64,000 nt of DNA from Salinibacterium sp. SWN167 (GTDB lineage Bacteria > Actinomycetota > Actinomycetes > Actinomycetales > Microbacteriaceae), in contig NZ_JADYWU010000001.1 in assembly GCF_015864665.1 (NCBI RefSeq), positions 62,001 through 126,000 of the forward strand. Direction: 5' to 3'. Shown in pieces: positions 41,628-50,448 of this stretch. Numbering within the stretch: the first letter of the stretch is position 1; the number at the start of each line of letters is the position of its first letter. The position numbers and the translations under genes were made by a program. The notes under the pieces were generated by a model. It worked only from the letters and a program-made list of their open reading frames with translations, was not told where the DNA came from and searched no databases.

Positions 41628-41993
41628 TTAGACCCCGGAGAACCGTGCGATCGCGACGAAGAGAGCGAGCAGCAACAGCACCGCGTTCACGGGGAGCGTC
41701 TTGAACTCACCACGGCGAACGTGCAACACCACAGCGACGACCTGCACGAGCACGAGGCCTACGGCAGCGATTGGGGTCAGGATGGGCAGCACGCCGATGA
41801 GCGCCGGCAGGATCAGCCCGAGCGCTCCGAGGATCTCTACCGCACCGATCGCGCGCAGCATGCCGAGCCCACCGCGTTCAGCCCACGGGAACGTCACGAA
41901 GGCTTCGTCTTTCGCGATTCGCACCTTCTGGCCGCCAGCGGCGAGGTAGGCGAGGGCGAGGAGTCCGGAGGCGATCCATACGGCAATGATCAT
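41628..41993 (-). CDS. DoxX-family membrane protein
   Basis: A 121-residue membrane protein with four hydrophobic helices (ASGLLALAYLAAGGQKV, then WAERGGLGMLRAIGAVEILG, and two further segments). This is the DoxX-like pattern with the conserved Lys and Glu positions. Function is unclear; relatives have been linked to redox or thiosulfate chemistry. It is divergent from an HxlR regulator over a shared dyad and is its likely target. Confidence 0.85.
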   Translation of the reverse strand: MIIAVWIASGLLALAYLAAGGQKVRIAKDEAFVTFPWAERGGLGMLRAIGAVEILGALGLILPALIGVLPILTPIAAVGLVLVQVVAVVLHVRRGEFKTLPVNAVLLLLALFVAIARFSGV

Positions 41994-42011
41994 TGATGCT
42001 CTTTCTGAGTT

Positions 42012-42046
42012 GGTTATGATTAGTGCCTAAGGCACGATCAGTAACC
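42012..42046. promoter_or_regulatory. Extended dyad, probable HxlR operator
   Basis: GTGCC (42023-42027) and GGCAC (42031-42035) form a perfect inverted repeat around TAA. GGTTA (42012-42016) and TAACC (42042-42046) mirror each other on the same axis. It is located between the divergent DoxX and HxlR genes. Confidence 0.6.
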
Positions 42047-42100
42047 TAGACTGGTTCGAGCAGCCTCACAAAAGGCACACCGAGGTAACCAAGGAGCAGA

Positions 42101-42520
42101 ATGCCCGATCGCGAGCTCGAAGAAATGTGCCACTCGAGCGATGGCATTGTTGTGCGCGAAACCTTCGACCGCATCGGCGATAAGTGGACGCTGCTCGTCG
42201 TCGGCATGTTGGCCGAAGGCCCACTCCGGTTCACCCAGCTGCGCCAACAAGTTCCCGGAATCTCGCAGCGCATGCTCACCCGCACCGTTCGCCACCTCGA
42301 ACGCGACGGGCTGCTCACCCGCACCGCCTACCCCGAGGTTCCCCCACGCGTCGAATACGAACTCACGGCACTCGGGCAAGGACTCCTCCCGCCGGTACGC
42401 GCTCTCGCCGAATGGGCGCTCGCTAACTCTCTTCAGGTTGAAGAGCATCGGCGTGCCTACGACCACTCAGAAGCGCAATCGCCCGCAAACACCACCGCAC
42501 CCGCCGCCCCACGCACCTGA
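42101..42520 (+). CDS. HxlR-family transcriptional regulator
   Basis: A 139-residue winged-helix regulator: IGDKWTLLVVGMLAEGPLRF, ISQRMLTRTVRHLERDGLL and YELTALGQGLLPPV are the family hallmarks. Redox or quinone/electrophile sensing is common in the family; only one Cys (Cys8, in EEMCHSSDG) is present, near the N-terminus, a position used for sensing in YodB-like members. AAGGAG precedes the ATG. Confidence 0.9.
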   Translation: MPDRELEEMCHSSDGIVVRETFDRIGDKWTLLVVGMLAEGPLRFTQLRQQVPGISQRMLTRTVRHLERDGLLTRTAYPEVPPRVEYELTALGQGLLPPVRALAEWALANSLQVEEHRRAYDHSEAQSPANTTAPAAPRT

Positions 42521-42616
42521 CTTTCAGCACGCGAGACACGAGTACGATTTTGGCTAAGCGTTACGGCAGAAGCAGCAACGTCACGCGCTAGCCCAACGGT
42601 GGCTTCGAAGGGTTGA

Positions 42617-43897
42617 GTGGTTGTGGTTTCCTCTGACGTGAACGTGGTTCGCACGGGTCGTCGATCGCCAGCACGGTGGTTGCCGTGGGTAAGCGTCGTC
42701 GCTGCCGCAGGCGTGATCTCGGTGATGACCGCTCCGGGCCAAACCGCCGGAATCTCCGTCTTCACCGACCCCCTCATTTCTGAGCTCGATGTCTCCCGCA
42801 CCGGCATCTCGGTCAGTTACTTCTTCGGCACGATTGTCGGAGCTTCGGCTCAACCCTTCATCGGCCGCGCCCTTGACCGCTTTGGGGCCCGCTACGTCAC
42901 GATCGTCATCGGCGCCCTCTTCGCGAGCGTGCTGCTCGCCCTCAGTTTCGTGGACGGCATCGCCGGCCTCACCGCGGGCTTTGTGGGGGTGCGGATGCTC
43001 GGCCAGGGCGCCCTCAGCCTCGCCGCCACCACGGCTGTCGCCCGCGCCATCACCCACCGCCGTGGGCTGGCATTGGGCATCACCGCCGCGATCGGATCGG
43101 CCGGAATCTCCCTCGCCCCCGTCGGCCTCGAACGGCTGATCTCGGCCGTGGGCATCCACGCCGCCTGGCGCTGGGAAGCCGCGATTGTGCTCGCCGTCGT
43201 CGTGCCCCTCGCGTTCATCCTGCCGAAGCGCACCCGGGTTGTTGCCAGCGACGACGACCTCTCGACGGCGCAGATCGTCATCCAGAAGGAATCGTGGATG
43301 CTCGGCGAAGCAGCCCGCACCGGCATGTTCTGGGTCATCGCGGCCTCCCTCGCCGTCTCGGGCATGCTCAGCACCGGCCTCGCGTTCCACCAGATCGCGA
43401 TCCTCGGCGAGCGCGGGCTCACCCCGTTCGAAGCGGCTGCCAACTTCTTGCCGCAAACCGTCACGGGCATCGCCGCGACGCTGGTCGTCGGCGCGTTCGT
43501 CGACCGCGTGAGTCCCAAGCTGTTCGTCATCTTCTCGATGCTGACGCTCGCGGGTTCGCTGCTGTTGCTCTCCGTCGTGGGCCCCGACGGCACCGCCGTG
43601 CTCTACGGCCTCGTGCTCGGCGCTGCCGGCGGCACCCTGCGCGGGATGGAGGCCGCCGCCTATGTGCGCTACTACGGCACCGCCCACATCGGCTCCATTC
43701 GCGGCGTCACGACCGCGATCGCTCTGGGCTCGACGGCCCTCGGCCCCATCGCGCTCTCGCTCGCCGTCGATGCCAGCGGCAACTTCACCGAGCCGGCCTT
43801 CTGGTTCGCGAGCCTGCCCATTGCCGTCGCTGTGCTCGCGCTGTTCGTGCGTCCGCCGCAGCGTCGCGCGGTTGTCCGAACGTCCGAACCCGCCTAA
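42617..43897 (+). CDS. MFS transporter
   Basis: A 426-residue membrane protein with 12 hydrophobic segments. MFS motif A-like FIGRALDRFGARYVTI follows helix 2, and a related VGAFVDRVSPKLFVI follows helix 8. It resembles monocarboxylate/NNP-type permeases of the OFA group. GTG start with GAAGGG upstream. No linked catabolic gene suggests a substrate. Confidence 0.87.
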   Translation: MVVVSSDVNVVRTGRRSPARWLPWVSVVAAAGVISVMTAPGQTAGISVFTDPLISELDVSRTGISVSYFFGTIVGASAQPFIGRALDRFGARYVTIVIGALFASVLLALSFVDGIAGLTAGFVGVRMLGQGALSLAATTAVARAITHRRGLALGITAAIGSAGISLAPVGLERLISAVGIHAAWRWEAAIVLAVVVPLAFILPKRTRVVASDDDLSTAQIVIQKESWMLGEAARTGMFWVIAASLAVSGMLSTGLAFHQIAILGERGLTPFEAAANFLPQTVTGIAATLVVGAFVDRVSPKLFVIFSMLTLAGSLLLLSVVGPDGTAVLYGLVLGAAGGTLRGMEAAAYVRYYGTAHIGSIRGVTTAIALGSTALGPIALSLAVDASGNFTEPAFWFASLPIAVAVLALFVRPPQRRAVVRTSEPA

Positions 43898-43963
43898 CCC
43901 CGCACCCGTACGCTCCTACGCCCCTGCGCACCCACACTCCTGCAGAAGCGCGACAATAGAACC

Positions 43964-44404
43964 ATGAGCACCAGCAACCGCCTCAGCGACCTCGGTATGA
44001 AACTCATGAACGGCGTGCACCGCACGATCCTCGCCGTCTCGGGCGGCCGCCTCGGCTGGACCCTCGGGGGCATGCCCTCACTCGAGCTTCACACCACGGG
44101 CCGGGTGTCGGGCATCCGCCGGTCGACCATGCTGACCGCTCCCGTGCACGGCAAGGGCCGCTGGGTTCTCGTGGCCTCTAAGGGTGGCGACGATCGCGAC
44201 CCGCTCTGGTATCGCAACCTGCAGGCGAATCCGGATGCTGAACTCACCATTCGTGGACGCACCTTCCCGGTGCACACTCACACCGCCAGCCCCGCCGAGA
44301 AGGCCGAGCTGTGGCCTCAGATTGTCGCCGCCAACTCCCGCTACGCCGAGTACCAGACCAAGACCACGCGCGACATCCCCGTCGTTATCTGCGAAGAGCG
44401 CTAG
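43964..44404 (+). CDS. Deazaflavin-dependent nitroreductase-family protein (DDN-like)
   Basis: A 146-residue split-barrel protein: LGMKLMNGVHRTILAVSGGR is the N-terminal helix region (part shown), then LELHTTGRVSGIRRSTMLTAP, WVLVASKGGDDRDPLWYRNLQ and AKKED-like C-terminal AEYQTKTTRDIPVVICE. This is the F420-type DDN family found mainly in actinobacteria. The cofactor cannot be proven from sequence. GACAAT (43952-43957) lies 6 bases before the ATG, a leaderless arrangement. A terminator follows. Confidence 0.82.
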   Translation: MSTSNRLSDLGMKLMNGVHRTILAVSGGRLGWTLGGMPSLELHTTGRVSGIRRSTMLTAPVHGKGRWVLVASKGGDDRDPLWYRNLQANPDAELTIRGRTFPVHTHTASPAEKAELWPQIVAANSRYAEYQTKTTRDIPVVICEER

Positions 44405-44427
44405 TCCGCGAGCCGTGAGCAAAAACA

Positions 44428-44464
44428 CGAATGGCCCGCGCTCGCGGCGCAGGCCATTCGTTCT
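44428..44464 (+). terminator. Terminator after the DDN-like gene
   Basis: CGAATGGCC (44428-44436) pairs with GGCCATTCG (44452-44460), preceded by an A-run (44421-44425) and followed by TTCTGTT. It can work in both directions between the convergent genes. Nothing further is seen in 44465-44587. Confidence 0.75.
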
Positions 44465-44587
44465 GTTCAGTGCGCCAAGCGCATCTTCTCCGGCGAGCAG
44501 CGAGATCTAGGCATCGCGCCGCTCACCGGTGAAATCGAGGCACCCACCGCAGAGAGCGCCGAAGTTACGGGTTCCGTGCCGCGCTGT

Positions 44588-45424
44588 CTAGCGGCGAAGT
44601 TCCAACGTGCAGCACTTCACGCCGCCACCGCCGAGCAGCAGCTCGGAGAGGTCGACGCCAATGGGGTTGTAGCCGCGTTCTTTGAGCTGGCGCTCGAAGT
44701 CTTTGGCGCGCGAGGCGATGACGACGTTGTAGCCGTCGCTGTAGGAGTTGAGTCCGAGCACTGCCGCATCCTCTTCAGTGGCGAGGATGGCGTCGGGGTA
44801 CAGTGCGCGGAGTTTCTCAAGCGAGGGCTCGTCGAAGGCGCTCTCGAGGTAGGCAATGTTGGTTTCGTCGAGCTTCGCAATGGCGGTGTCGACGTGGTAG
44901 AAACTCGGGTTGATGAGGTTGAGCGAGACAACGTTGCGGCCCGAGATCTCGGCAAGCTCGCGGTGGCTCTCGACGGAAGTGCGGAATCCCATACCGGCCA
45001 GGATGTTGTCGCCAACAAGGAGGAAGTCTCCCTCGCCCTCATTAACGTTGGCTGGCTCGAAAACCTCGAGGCCGTTGGCGCCGAACCACTCCATGTAGGC
45101 GGGGCCTTCTGCTTTGCGCTCGTCGTAGGTGAAGAGAGCGCCGTAGGCCTTGCCATCAATCACGAATCCGCCGTTAGCGGCGTAGACCATGTCGGGCAGG
45201 CCATCGATGGGGTCGATGAGCTCAACGGTGAAACCAAGGTTGATGTAGGTGTCGTAGAGCGTCTGCCACTGCTTCACAGCGAGGCTGGTGTCGGTGGGGT
45301 CGTTGGGATTCATCCACGGGTTGATGCTGTACGTGACCGTAAAGAAGTCGGGACGGCACATCAGCACGGTCTTCGCGATGGCCTGGCGTGCAGGCGTGGT
45401 CGATTCGGTGTCAGTGATCGTCAT
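44588..45424 (-). CDS. Amidinotransferase-family hydrolase (dimethylargininase-like)
   Basis: A 278-residue protein of the DDAH/arginine-deiminase fold. Visible active-site elements are MVYAANGGFVIDG (substrate loop), EGEGDFLLVGD (acidic residues), NPSFYHVDTAIAKLD (catalytic His) and the C-terminal GGGGVKCCTLELRR with the nucleophilic Cys. It should hydrolyse a guanidino compound such as arginine or dimethylarginine, giving citrulline or ornithine-type products. In actinobacteria this gene is often next to an Lrp regulator, as here (divergent). The usual ornithine aminotransferase partner is not in the window. Confidence 0.85.
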   Translation of the reverse strand: MTITDTESTTPARQAIAKTVLMCRPDFFTVTYSINPWMNPNDPTDTSLAVKQWQTLYDTYINLGFTVELIDPIDGLPDMVYAANGGFVIDGKAYGALFTYDERKAEGPAYMEWFGANGLEVFEPANVNEGEGDFLLVGDNILAGMGFRTSVESHRELAEISGRNVVSLNLINPSFYHVDTAIAKLDETNIAYLESAFDEPSLEKLRALYPDAILATEEDAAVLGLNSYSDGYNVVIASRAKDFERQLKERGYNPIGVDLSELLLGGGGVKCCTLELRR

Positions 45425-45527
45425 AGCCCCAGTGTTTCACGCACCTATCCGCAATGTCTCCGCAATCTGCGCACTATTTACGCGCATACCCTAGCCAGCG
45501 CACAACAATCCACCGTACGCTGAAGAG

Positions 45528-45965
45528 ATGGACAAGCTGGACGCAGGAATCATCGACATGCTCCGCCTCAACGCCCGCGCAGGCTATGGAGATATAGGGG
45601 AAGCCGTGGGGCTTTCGGCCTCCGCAGTTAAACGGCGCGTCGACCGCCTGGTTGCCAACGGCACCATCCGCGGCTTCACCGTGCAGGTCGATCCCGCCGT
45701 CGATGGCTTGGGAACCGAAGCGTACGTAGAACTCTTTTGCCGTGGCAACGTCGCTCCGCAGGAACTCAAACGCATCCTCAGCGCCATTCCCGAAGTGGTG
45801 GATGCCGGAACAGTCAGTGGGTCTGCCGACGCTGTCGTTCATATGCGTTCGCGCGACATCCACTCGCTTGAAATTGCCCTCGAGCGGCTGCGCACCGCCT
45901 CGAACATCGACAACACTCGCAGCTCCATCGTTCTATCGCGGTTGATTCACCGACGCTACGAGTAA
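45528..45965 (+). CDS. Lrp/AsnC-family transcriptional regulator
   Basis: A 145-residue regulator: the N-terminal helix-turn-helix (LDAGIIDMLRLNARAGYGDI, VGLSASAVKRRVDRLVANG) is followed by an AsnC-type ligand-binding RAM domain (GFTVQVDPAVDG, VVDAGTVSGSADAVVHMRSRD). TACGCT (45516-45521) is 6 bases before the ATG, so the transcript is probably leaderless. It likely controls the divergent amidinohydrolase gene and possibly the polyamine-type operon downstream, responding to an amino acid. Confidence 0.9.
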   Translation: MDKLDAGIIDMLRLNARAGYGDIGEAVGLSASAVKRRVDRLVANGTIRGFTVQVDPAVDGLGTEAYVELFCRGNVAPQELKRILSAIPEVVDAGTVSGSADAVVHMRSRDIHSLEIALERLRTASNIDNTRSSIVLSRLIHRRYE

Positions 45966-46093
45966 CGATGCGCCCCGTCGTGGTTCTGGGGAATCTCATA
46001 GATTTACGCACTAAAAACGCCCAATAACAACGAAATCCGTTCTGTAACACGATCTTAACCATGTATACCGTTGCGTCTCGCCGGTTTTTCCGG

Positions 46094-46122
46094 TTGACTA
46101 CACCAACAGTTGCGAATAACTT
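46094..46122 (+). promoter_or_regulatory. Candidate promoter of the pot operon
   Basis: TTGACT (46094-46099), a 17-base spacer and TAACTT (46117-46122) form a moderate promoter 28 bases before the first gene. A short CCGG-T5-CCGG motif precedes it. No operator is evident. Confidence 0.35.
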
Positions 46123-46149
46123 TTCGCGATCTTGGAGGTACGTAGCGTC

Positions 46150-47385
46150 GTGACAGAGTCAGCCCAGAACACAGCTCCCGCAGGTTCAGCCGCGGGAGGG
46201 TCCAGTGCAGAAATGACCGGCGCTAGCGAGCCAGAGGGTTCTGTTGTCCTTGAGGGCGTGACCAAAAAGTTTGGTGGCGCTATCGCTGTCGACAACATCA
46301 GCTTGAACGTGCGCCCCGGTGAGTTCCTCTCTCTGCTCGGCCCCTCGGGCTGCGGCAAGACGACGACCTTGCGCATGCTCGCGGGCTTCGAAGAGCCGAC
46401 CTCGGGCAGCATCCGCATTTCTGGGCAGGATGTCGTGGGCATTCCTCCCCACAAGCGCAACGTCAACACGGTGTTCCAGGCCTACGCTCTCTTCCCGCAC
46501 ATGAGTGTTGCCGAGAACGTGGCCTACGGTCTTCGCCAAAAGGGCACTCCCAAGTCTGAGATTCGCGAGCGCGTCACTGAGTCACTCGATCTCGTGCAGA
46601 TGCGCTCGTTCGCCGACCGCAAGCCCACTCAACTGTCGGGTGGCCAACAGCAGCGCATCGCGCTCGCCCGGGCCCTCATCAACCGCCCCGCCGTTCTTCT
46701 TCTCGACGAGCCCCTCGGTGCACTTGACCGCCAACTGCGCGAAGAAATGCAGATCGAGCTCAAGCTTCTGCAGTCCCGCCTCGGCATCACCTTCATTTTC
46801 GTCACGCACGACCAGGGCGAAGCGCTCTCGATGAGTGACCGCATCGCGATCATGCGCAAGGGCCGCATCGAGCAATTGGATGACGCCGACTCGATCTACG
46901 ATTCGCCGGCGAGCGCCTATGTTGCTGGCTTCATTGGTCAGCAGAACTTCATCGCAGGCACGATGACAAACGATCTGTCTGTCATGGAGTCGCCGTTCGG
47001 AATTATTAACGCTTCGGGTCCCCATGAAGATCTCGCGGCCGGCATGGATGCTCAGGCCGCCGTGCGTCCCGAAGCTGTTGCTGTTGCGCTCGCCACCGGA
47101 GATTCAACGAGCACTGCTGCGAACCAGATTCGCGGCGAGGTTATTGGGGTGTCCCATCAGGGAGAGACGCTTCAGTTCTTGGTGTCGATCGGAAACGACC
47201 AGACGCTGCTCTCTCGGGTTCCGCGCCCGAACGCGCCACGTCTGGCTGTCGGCGACTCAGTGCTGTGCACCTGGGACACCGCATCCGTTCATCTTTTCCC
47301 GAGCGATCAGGCGAGTCAGGCTCAGGCCGATATTGCTCGCGCGGTCTCCAACCCAGCCCCACCAACCAGTTCAATTTCTCTCTAG
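46150..47385 (+). CDS. potA: Polyamine-type ABC transporter ATP-binding protein
   Basis: A 411-residue importer ATPase. An Ala/Gly/Ser-rich N-terminal extension (residues 1-30) precedes the core with Walker A GPSGCGKTT (64-72), signature LSGGQQQRIALARAL, Walker B LLLDEPLGALD and the His-switch FVTHDQGEA. A C-terminal TOBE regulatory domain follows (AVRPEAVAVAL, IGVSHQGETLQFLV). GTG at 46150 is the start, with GGAGG 11 bases upstream. It is the first gene of a PotABCD-type operon. Confidence 0.88.
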   Translation: MTESAQNTAPAGSAAGGSSAEMTGASEPEGSVVLEGVTKKFGGAIAVDNISLNVRPGEFLSLLGPSGCGKTTTLRMLAGFEEPTSGSIRISGQDVVGIPPHKRNVNTVFQAYALFPHMSVAENVAYGLRQKGTPKSEIRERVTESLDLVQMRSFADRKPTQLSGGQQQRIALARALINRPAVLLLDEPLGALDRQLREEMQIELKLLQSRLGITFIFVTHDQGEALSMSDRIAIMRKGRIEQLDDADSIYDSPASAYVAGFIGQQNFIAGTMTNDLSVMESPFGIINASGPHEDLAAGMDAQAAVRPEAVAVALATGDSTSTAANQIRGEVIGVSHQGETLQFLVSIGNDQTLLSRVPRPNAPRLAVGDSVLCTWDTASVHLFPSDQASQAQADIARAVSNPAPPTSSISL

Positions 47386-47398
47386 AAGGAGCAGCCCG

Positions 47399-48580
47399 AT
47401 GTCCCACGAACAGCCCATTCGCATTCTTGCCTCTACCGCGGCAACGAAGATCATGAAGAGCGAACTGAACCGTCGTCGCTTTCTCGCGCTGTCGGGTGCC
47501 GCAGCAAGCGCTGCCGCTCTAGCCGCGTGCAGCACAGATTCCGACACTGGCTCGGCGACCCAGGCGACCGGCGGTGATCTTGAAAGTTCCCTCTCGGTCT
47601 ACAGCTGGGGTGACTATGACGACCCCGATCTGGTCAGTGAATTCACTGACGAGCTGGGCCCGACGGTCACGTTCGATGCCTTCAACTCCAACGAAGAGCT
47701 CATCTCGAAGCTGGTTGCTGCGCGCGGCACCAGTGGCTACGACATCGTCGTTCCGACCGGCCCGTTCATTCCGCAGATGATCGAGAACGGCTTGCTCAGC
47801 AAGCTCAACCTCGACCTCATCCCGAATATCGCCGACATGGATCCCGACTTCCTTGGTCGTGACTGGGACCCCAACAACGAGTACTCCATCTGCAAGGCCT
47901 GGGGCACGACTGGTTTCGTCTACGACAAGACCAAGATCACTCGCGAACTCACCAACTGGACTGACTTCATCGACGCCGCCCAGAACGAGGCCAGTGGCAA
48001 GACCTCGGTGCTCGACGACCCCGCTCCCCTGCTCGGTATCTACTACTGGGCTAACGGCATCGACTGGAACACCACCGACGAGGCCGACCTTGCTGCCGCG
48101 GAAGAGTTCCTGACCACTCAGCTCGCCCCGCACATCTCCGCTTTCGACTCCTACCCCGGTGGTGCCGCTATTCCGCAGGCGCAGCACATGCTCATGCAGT
48201 CGTGGAACGGTGACGCTCGCATCGGCATCATGGAGAGCGAAGACCCCGACCGCTGGCAGTGGGTGCTCGGTTCCCCCGACACTGAACTGTGGATGGATAA
48301 CTGGGCTATCGCTGAGGGCGCACCCAACCCTGAAGCGGCTCACGCTTTCATTAACTACGTGCTCACACCAGAGGCATCGCTGCGCGAACTCGACTACATC
48401 GGCTACCACACCGGCGGAACGGGCATCGAGGACACAGCACGTGCCGAGGGCCTCGAAATGCTCGACCTCGTCTTCTTCGATGAAGATCAGATCAGCACCA
48501 TGCACACTCAAGCCATCGGCGACGCGCAGCAGCGCATCGTCGAAATTTGGGACAAGACGAAGGCGTCGGCCGGCGCCTAA
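47399..48580 (+). CDS. potD: Polyamine-type ABC transporter binding lipoprotein
   Basis: A 393-residue solute-binding protein. The N-terminal region has SELNRRRFLALSG, a twin-arginine-like motif, followed by lipobox LAACS, so export may be by Tat with lipid anchoring. The mature part is PotD/PotF-like: LSVYSWGDYDDPDLVSEF, GYDIVVPTGPFIPQMIENG, GTTGFVYDKTKI and DNWAIAEGAPNPEAAHAFIN. The first in-frame ATG (47399) follows AGAAGGA; a start at the internal Met before KSELNRRR would give a more usual signal length. Confidence 0.87.
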   Translation: MSHEQPIRILASTAATKIMKSELNRRRFLALSGAAASAAALAACSTDSDTGSATQATGGDLESSLSVYSWGDYDDPDLVSEFTDELGPTVTFDAFNSNEELISKLVAARGTSGYDIVVPTGPFIPQMIENGLLSKLNLDLIPNIADMDPDFLGRDWDPNNEYSICKAWGTTGFVYDKTKITRELTNWTDFIDAAQNEASGKTSVLDDPAPLLGIYYWANGIDWNTTDEADLAAAEEFLTTQLAPHISAFDSYPGGAAIPQAQHMLMQSWNGDARIGIMESEDPDRWQWVLGSPDTELWMDNWAIAEGAPNPEAAHAFINYVLTPEASLRELDYIGYHTGGTGIEDTARAEGLEMLDLVFFDEDQISTMHTQAIGDAQQRIVEIWDKTKASAGA

Positions 48581-48603
48581 CCCGCGACCATCCGGAATTT
48601 ACT

Positions 48604-49554
48604 ATGACCACTACCGTTGAAGGCCGAACGGCCCCACCGCGAAAGGCGCCATCAAAGCGCCCTCGCTGGTTGAAGCTGCCCAGCTTTGCCCTCGCCATCC
48701 CGGCGTGGGCGTGGCTGTTCGCCTTCTTCGTCGCGCCCGTCGCGCTCGTGGTCTGGTTTAGTTTCGGATACAAACCGGGCATCTTCGGAACCCACGCTAA
48801 TGACGTGCTGTCGTTTGACCGGTACGCCGAGGCGTTGTCTCCGACGTTCTTTACAACGTTCCAAAACACACTGTGGGTGGGGGTGGTCGGCACCCTGATA
48901 TGTCTGGCCATCTCCATCCCATTCGCTTACTGGCTCGCGTTCAAAGCCCCCATCGCTCGCCGCGGAATTCTGCTCGCGATGGTCATGATCCCGTTCTGGA
49001 CCAACTTCTTGGTTCGCACTATCGGTTGGCAGATCATCCTCGCGCCGAGCGGCATCCTCTCAGAAGCCCTCCAGTCGATTGGCATGCTGAACGAGCCCCT
49101 CGAAATCCTTTACACCCGCACCGCCGTACTTATCGGTGTCGTCTACAACTACCTGCCGCTCATGATCCTGCCGATGTTCGTGGCCTTCGACCGCGTATCG
49201 CTGCCGATGCGTGAAGCGAGCAAAGACCTCGGCGCCGGGCGCTGGTCAACGTTCATGAACGTGACACTGCCCCTCGCGAAGCCCGGCATCGTCGTCGGCA
49301 TCCTGCTCGTCTACATCCCGCTCATGGGTGACTACATCACCGCTACCGTTCTGGGTGGAGCAAAGGGAAACATGGCTGGCCAGATGGTCGCTAACCAGTT
49401 CCAGACCGCCCAGAACTGGGCGCTCGGTTCTGCCATGGCCGTCGTGCTTGTGCTTACCATCCTGACCACAGTCGGCATCGCGGCGCTTGTGGCGTGGCTT
49501 GCGGCCTGGCCGCTTCGCGCCAACCAGCGCCTCGTGTTGGGAGACAAATCATGA
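48604..49554 (+). CDS. potB: Polyamine-type ABC transporter permease
   Basis: A 316-residue membrane protein with about six helices. The EAA-type loop is REASKDLGAGRWSTFMNVTL, and WTNFLVRTIGW with the extracellular AWQIIL-like region is typical for PotB. A basic N-terminal tail precedes helix 1. It lies 23 bases after the binding-protein gene with a weak ribosome site and overlaps the next permease by 4 bases. Confidence 0.88.
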   Translation: MTTTVEGRTAPPRKAPSKRPRWLKLPSFALAIPAWAWLFAFFVAPVALVVWFSFGYKPGIFGTHANDVLSFDRYAEALSPTFFTTFQNTLWVGVVGTLICLAISIPFAYWLAFKAPIARRGILLAMVMIPFWTNFLVRTIGWQIILAPSGILSEALQSIGMLNEPLEILYTRTAVLIGVVYNYLPLMILPMFVAFDRVSLPMREASKDLGAGRWSTFMNVTLPLAKPGIVVGILLVYIPLMGDYITATVLGGAKGNMAGQMVANQFQTAQNWALGSAMAVVLVLTILTTVGIAALVAWLAAWPLRANQRLVLGDKS

Positions 49555-50393
49555 ACCGCCTGACACTTACTGACGTGTCGCTCAAGGTCTGGGCCGTGAT
49601 CGTTTTCGTGTTCCTCTTTGCGCCCATCGCCGTCATCATCATCTACTCGTTCAACGAGGGTCGCCTTCTGGTGGCGTGGGATGAGTTCGGTTTCGGCTCC
49701 TTCGCCGCCATCGTCACTAAACCAGCCATCACGGATGCCGTGCTGGTGTCGATCCAGACCGGCTTCATTGCGGCACTCATCGCGACCGCTCTCGGCACCA
49801 TGGCGGGCGTTGCGCTTGCTCGTCGGGCCGGCAAGTGGGCACCCGCGTTCCTGATTTTGCTCGTGCTTGTTACCGTCACCCCTGAAATTGTGGATGCCGT
49901 TTCACTCTTGCCGTGGATGGTCTTCCTCGGTCAGGATGTCGGCCTCAGCATGTTCGACAACGGAATCGTGCGCCTCGTCGTTGGTCACTCTCTGTTCGCG
50001 ACCGCCGTTGTGGCGTACATTGTGCGCTCGCGCCTAGTCGGGATCGATGAGAGCTTGGAGGAGGCCGCGGCTGACCTCTACGCTCCCCCGTTCAAGCGCT
50101 TCACGCAGATCACTCTTCCGCTGGTGATGCCCGCCGTTCTCGCTGGCGGCTTGCTCTCGTTCACCTTGAGCCTCGACAACACAATCGTTTCGGCTTTCGT
50201 TCAGGTCTCGGGTTCCACTCCGTGGCCTGTCTATGTGCTGAGTGCCGTGCGCACCGGATTGCGGCCTGAAATTGCCGCCGTCTCGACGATCATGCTGCTG
50301 CTGACGCTTCTGGCTCTCGGCCTCGTGGCCTACGTCTTGCGTCGAGCTGGCGATTCTGCCACTGACATCGCGAAGACCGTTGGTGGCGGCTAG
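49551..50393 (+). CDS. potC: Polyamine-type ABC transporter permease
   Basis: A 280-residue membrane protein with about six helices, starting VWAVIVFVFLFAPIAVIII with IYSFN following, as in PotC. The EAA loop is EEAAADLYAPPFKRFTQITL. It pairs with PotB for the import channel; the 4-base overlap implies coupled translation. Confidence 0.88.
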   Translation: MNRLTLTDVSLKVWAVIVFVFLFAPIAVIIIYSFNEGRLLVAWDEFGFGSFAAIVTKPAITDAVLVSIQTGFIAALIATALGTMAGVALARRAGKWAPAFLILLVLVTVTPEIVDAVSLLPWMVFLGQDVGLSMFDNGIVRLVVGHSLFATAVVAYIVRSRLVGIDESLEEAAADLYAPPFKRFTQITLPLVMPAVLAGGLLSFTLSLDNTIVSAFVQVSGSTPWPVYVLSAVRTGLRPEIAAVSTIMLLLTLLALGLVAYVLRRAGDSATDIAKTVGGG

Positions 50394-50448
50394 GTCGCTC
50401 CCCCGCTCCTGACCGCAGCAGTTCGAATGAACCAGAAGGTGCACGACC

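Noticed and set aside
44510-44587. In-frame continuation of 25 codons after the amidinohydrolase stop, containing a CxxC
   Set aside because: The protein already ends at the conserved CCTLELRR C-terminus; the extension has no start and is probably chance.
47024-47398. N-terminal extension of the PotD-like protein upstream of 47399
   Set aside because: It overlaps the end of potA in another frame and would hide the signal peptide; the ATG at 47399 has a good ribosome site.
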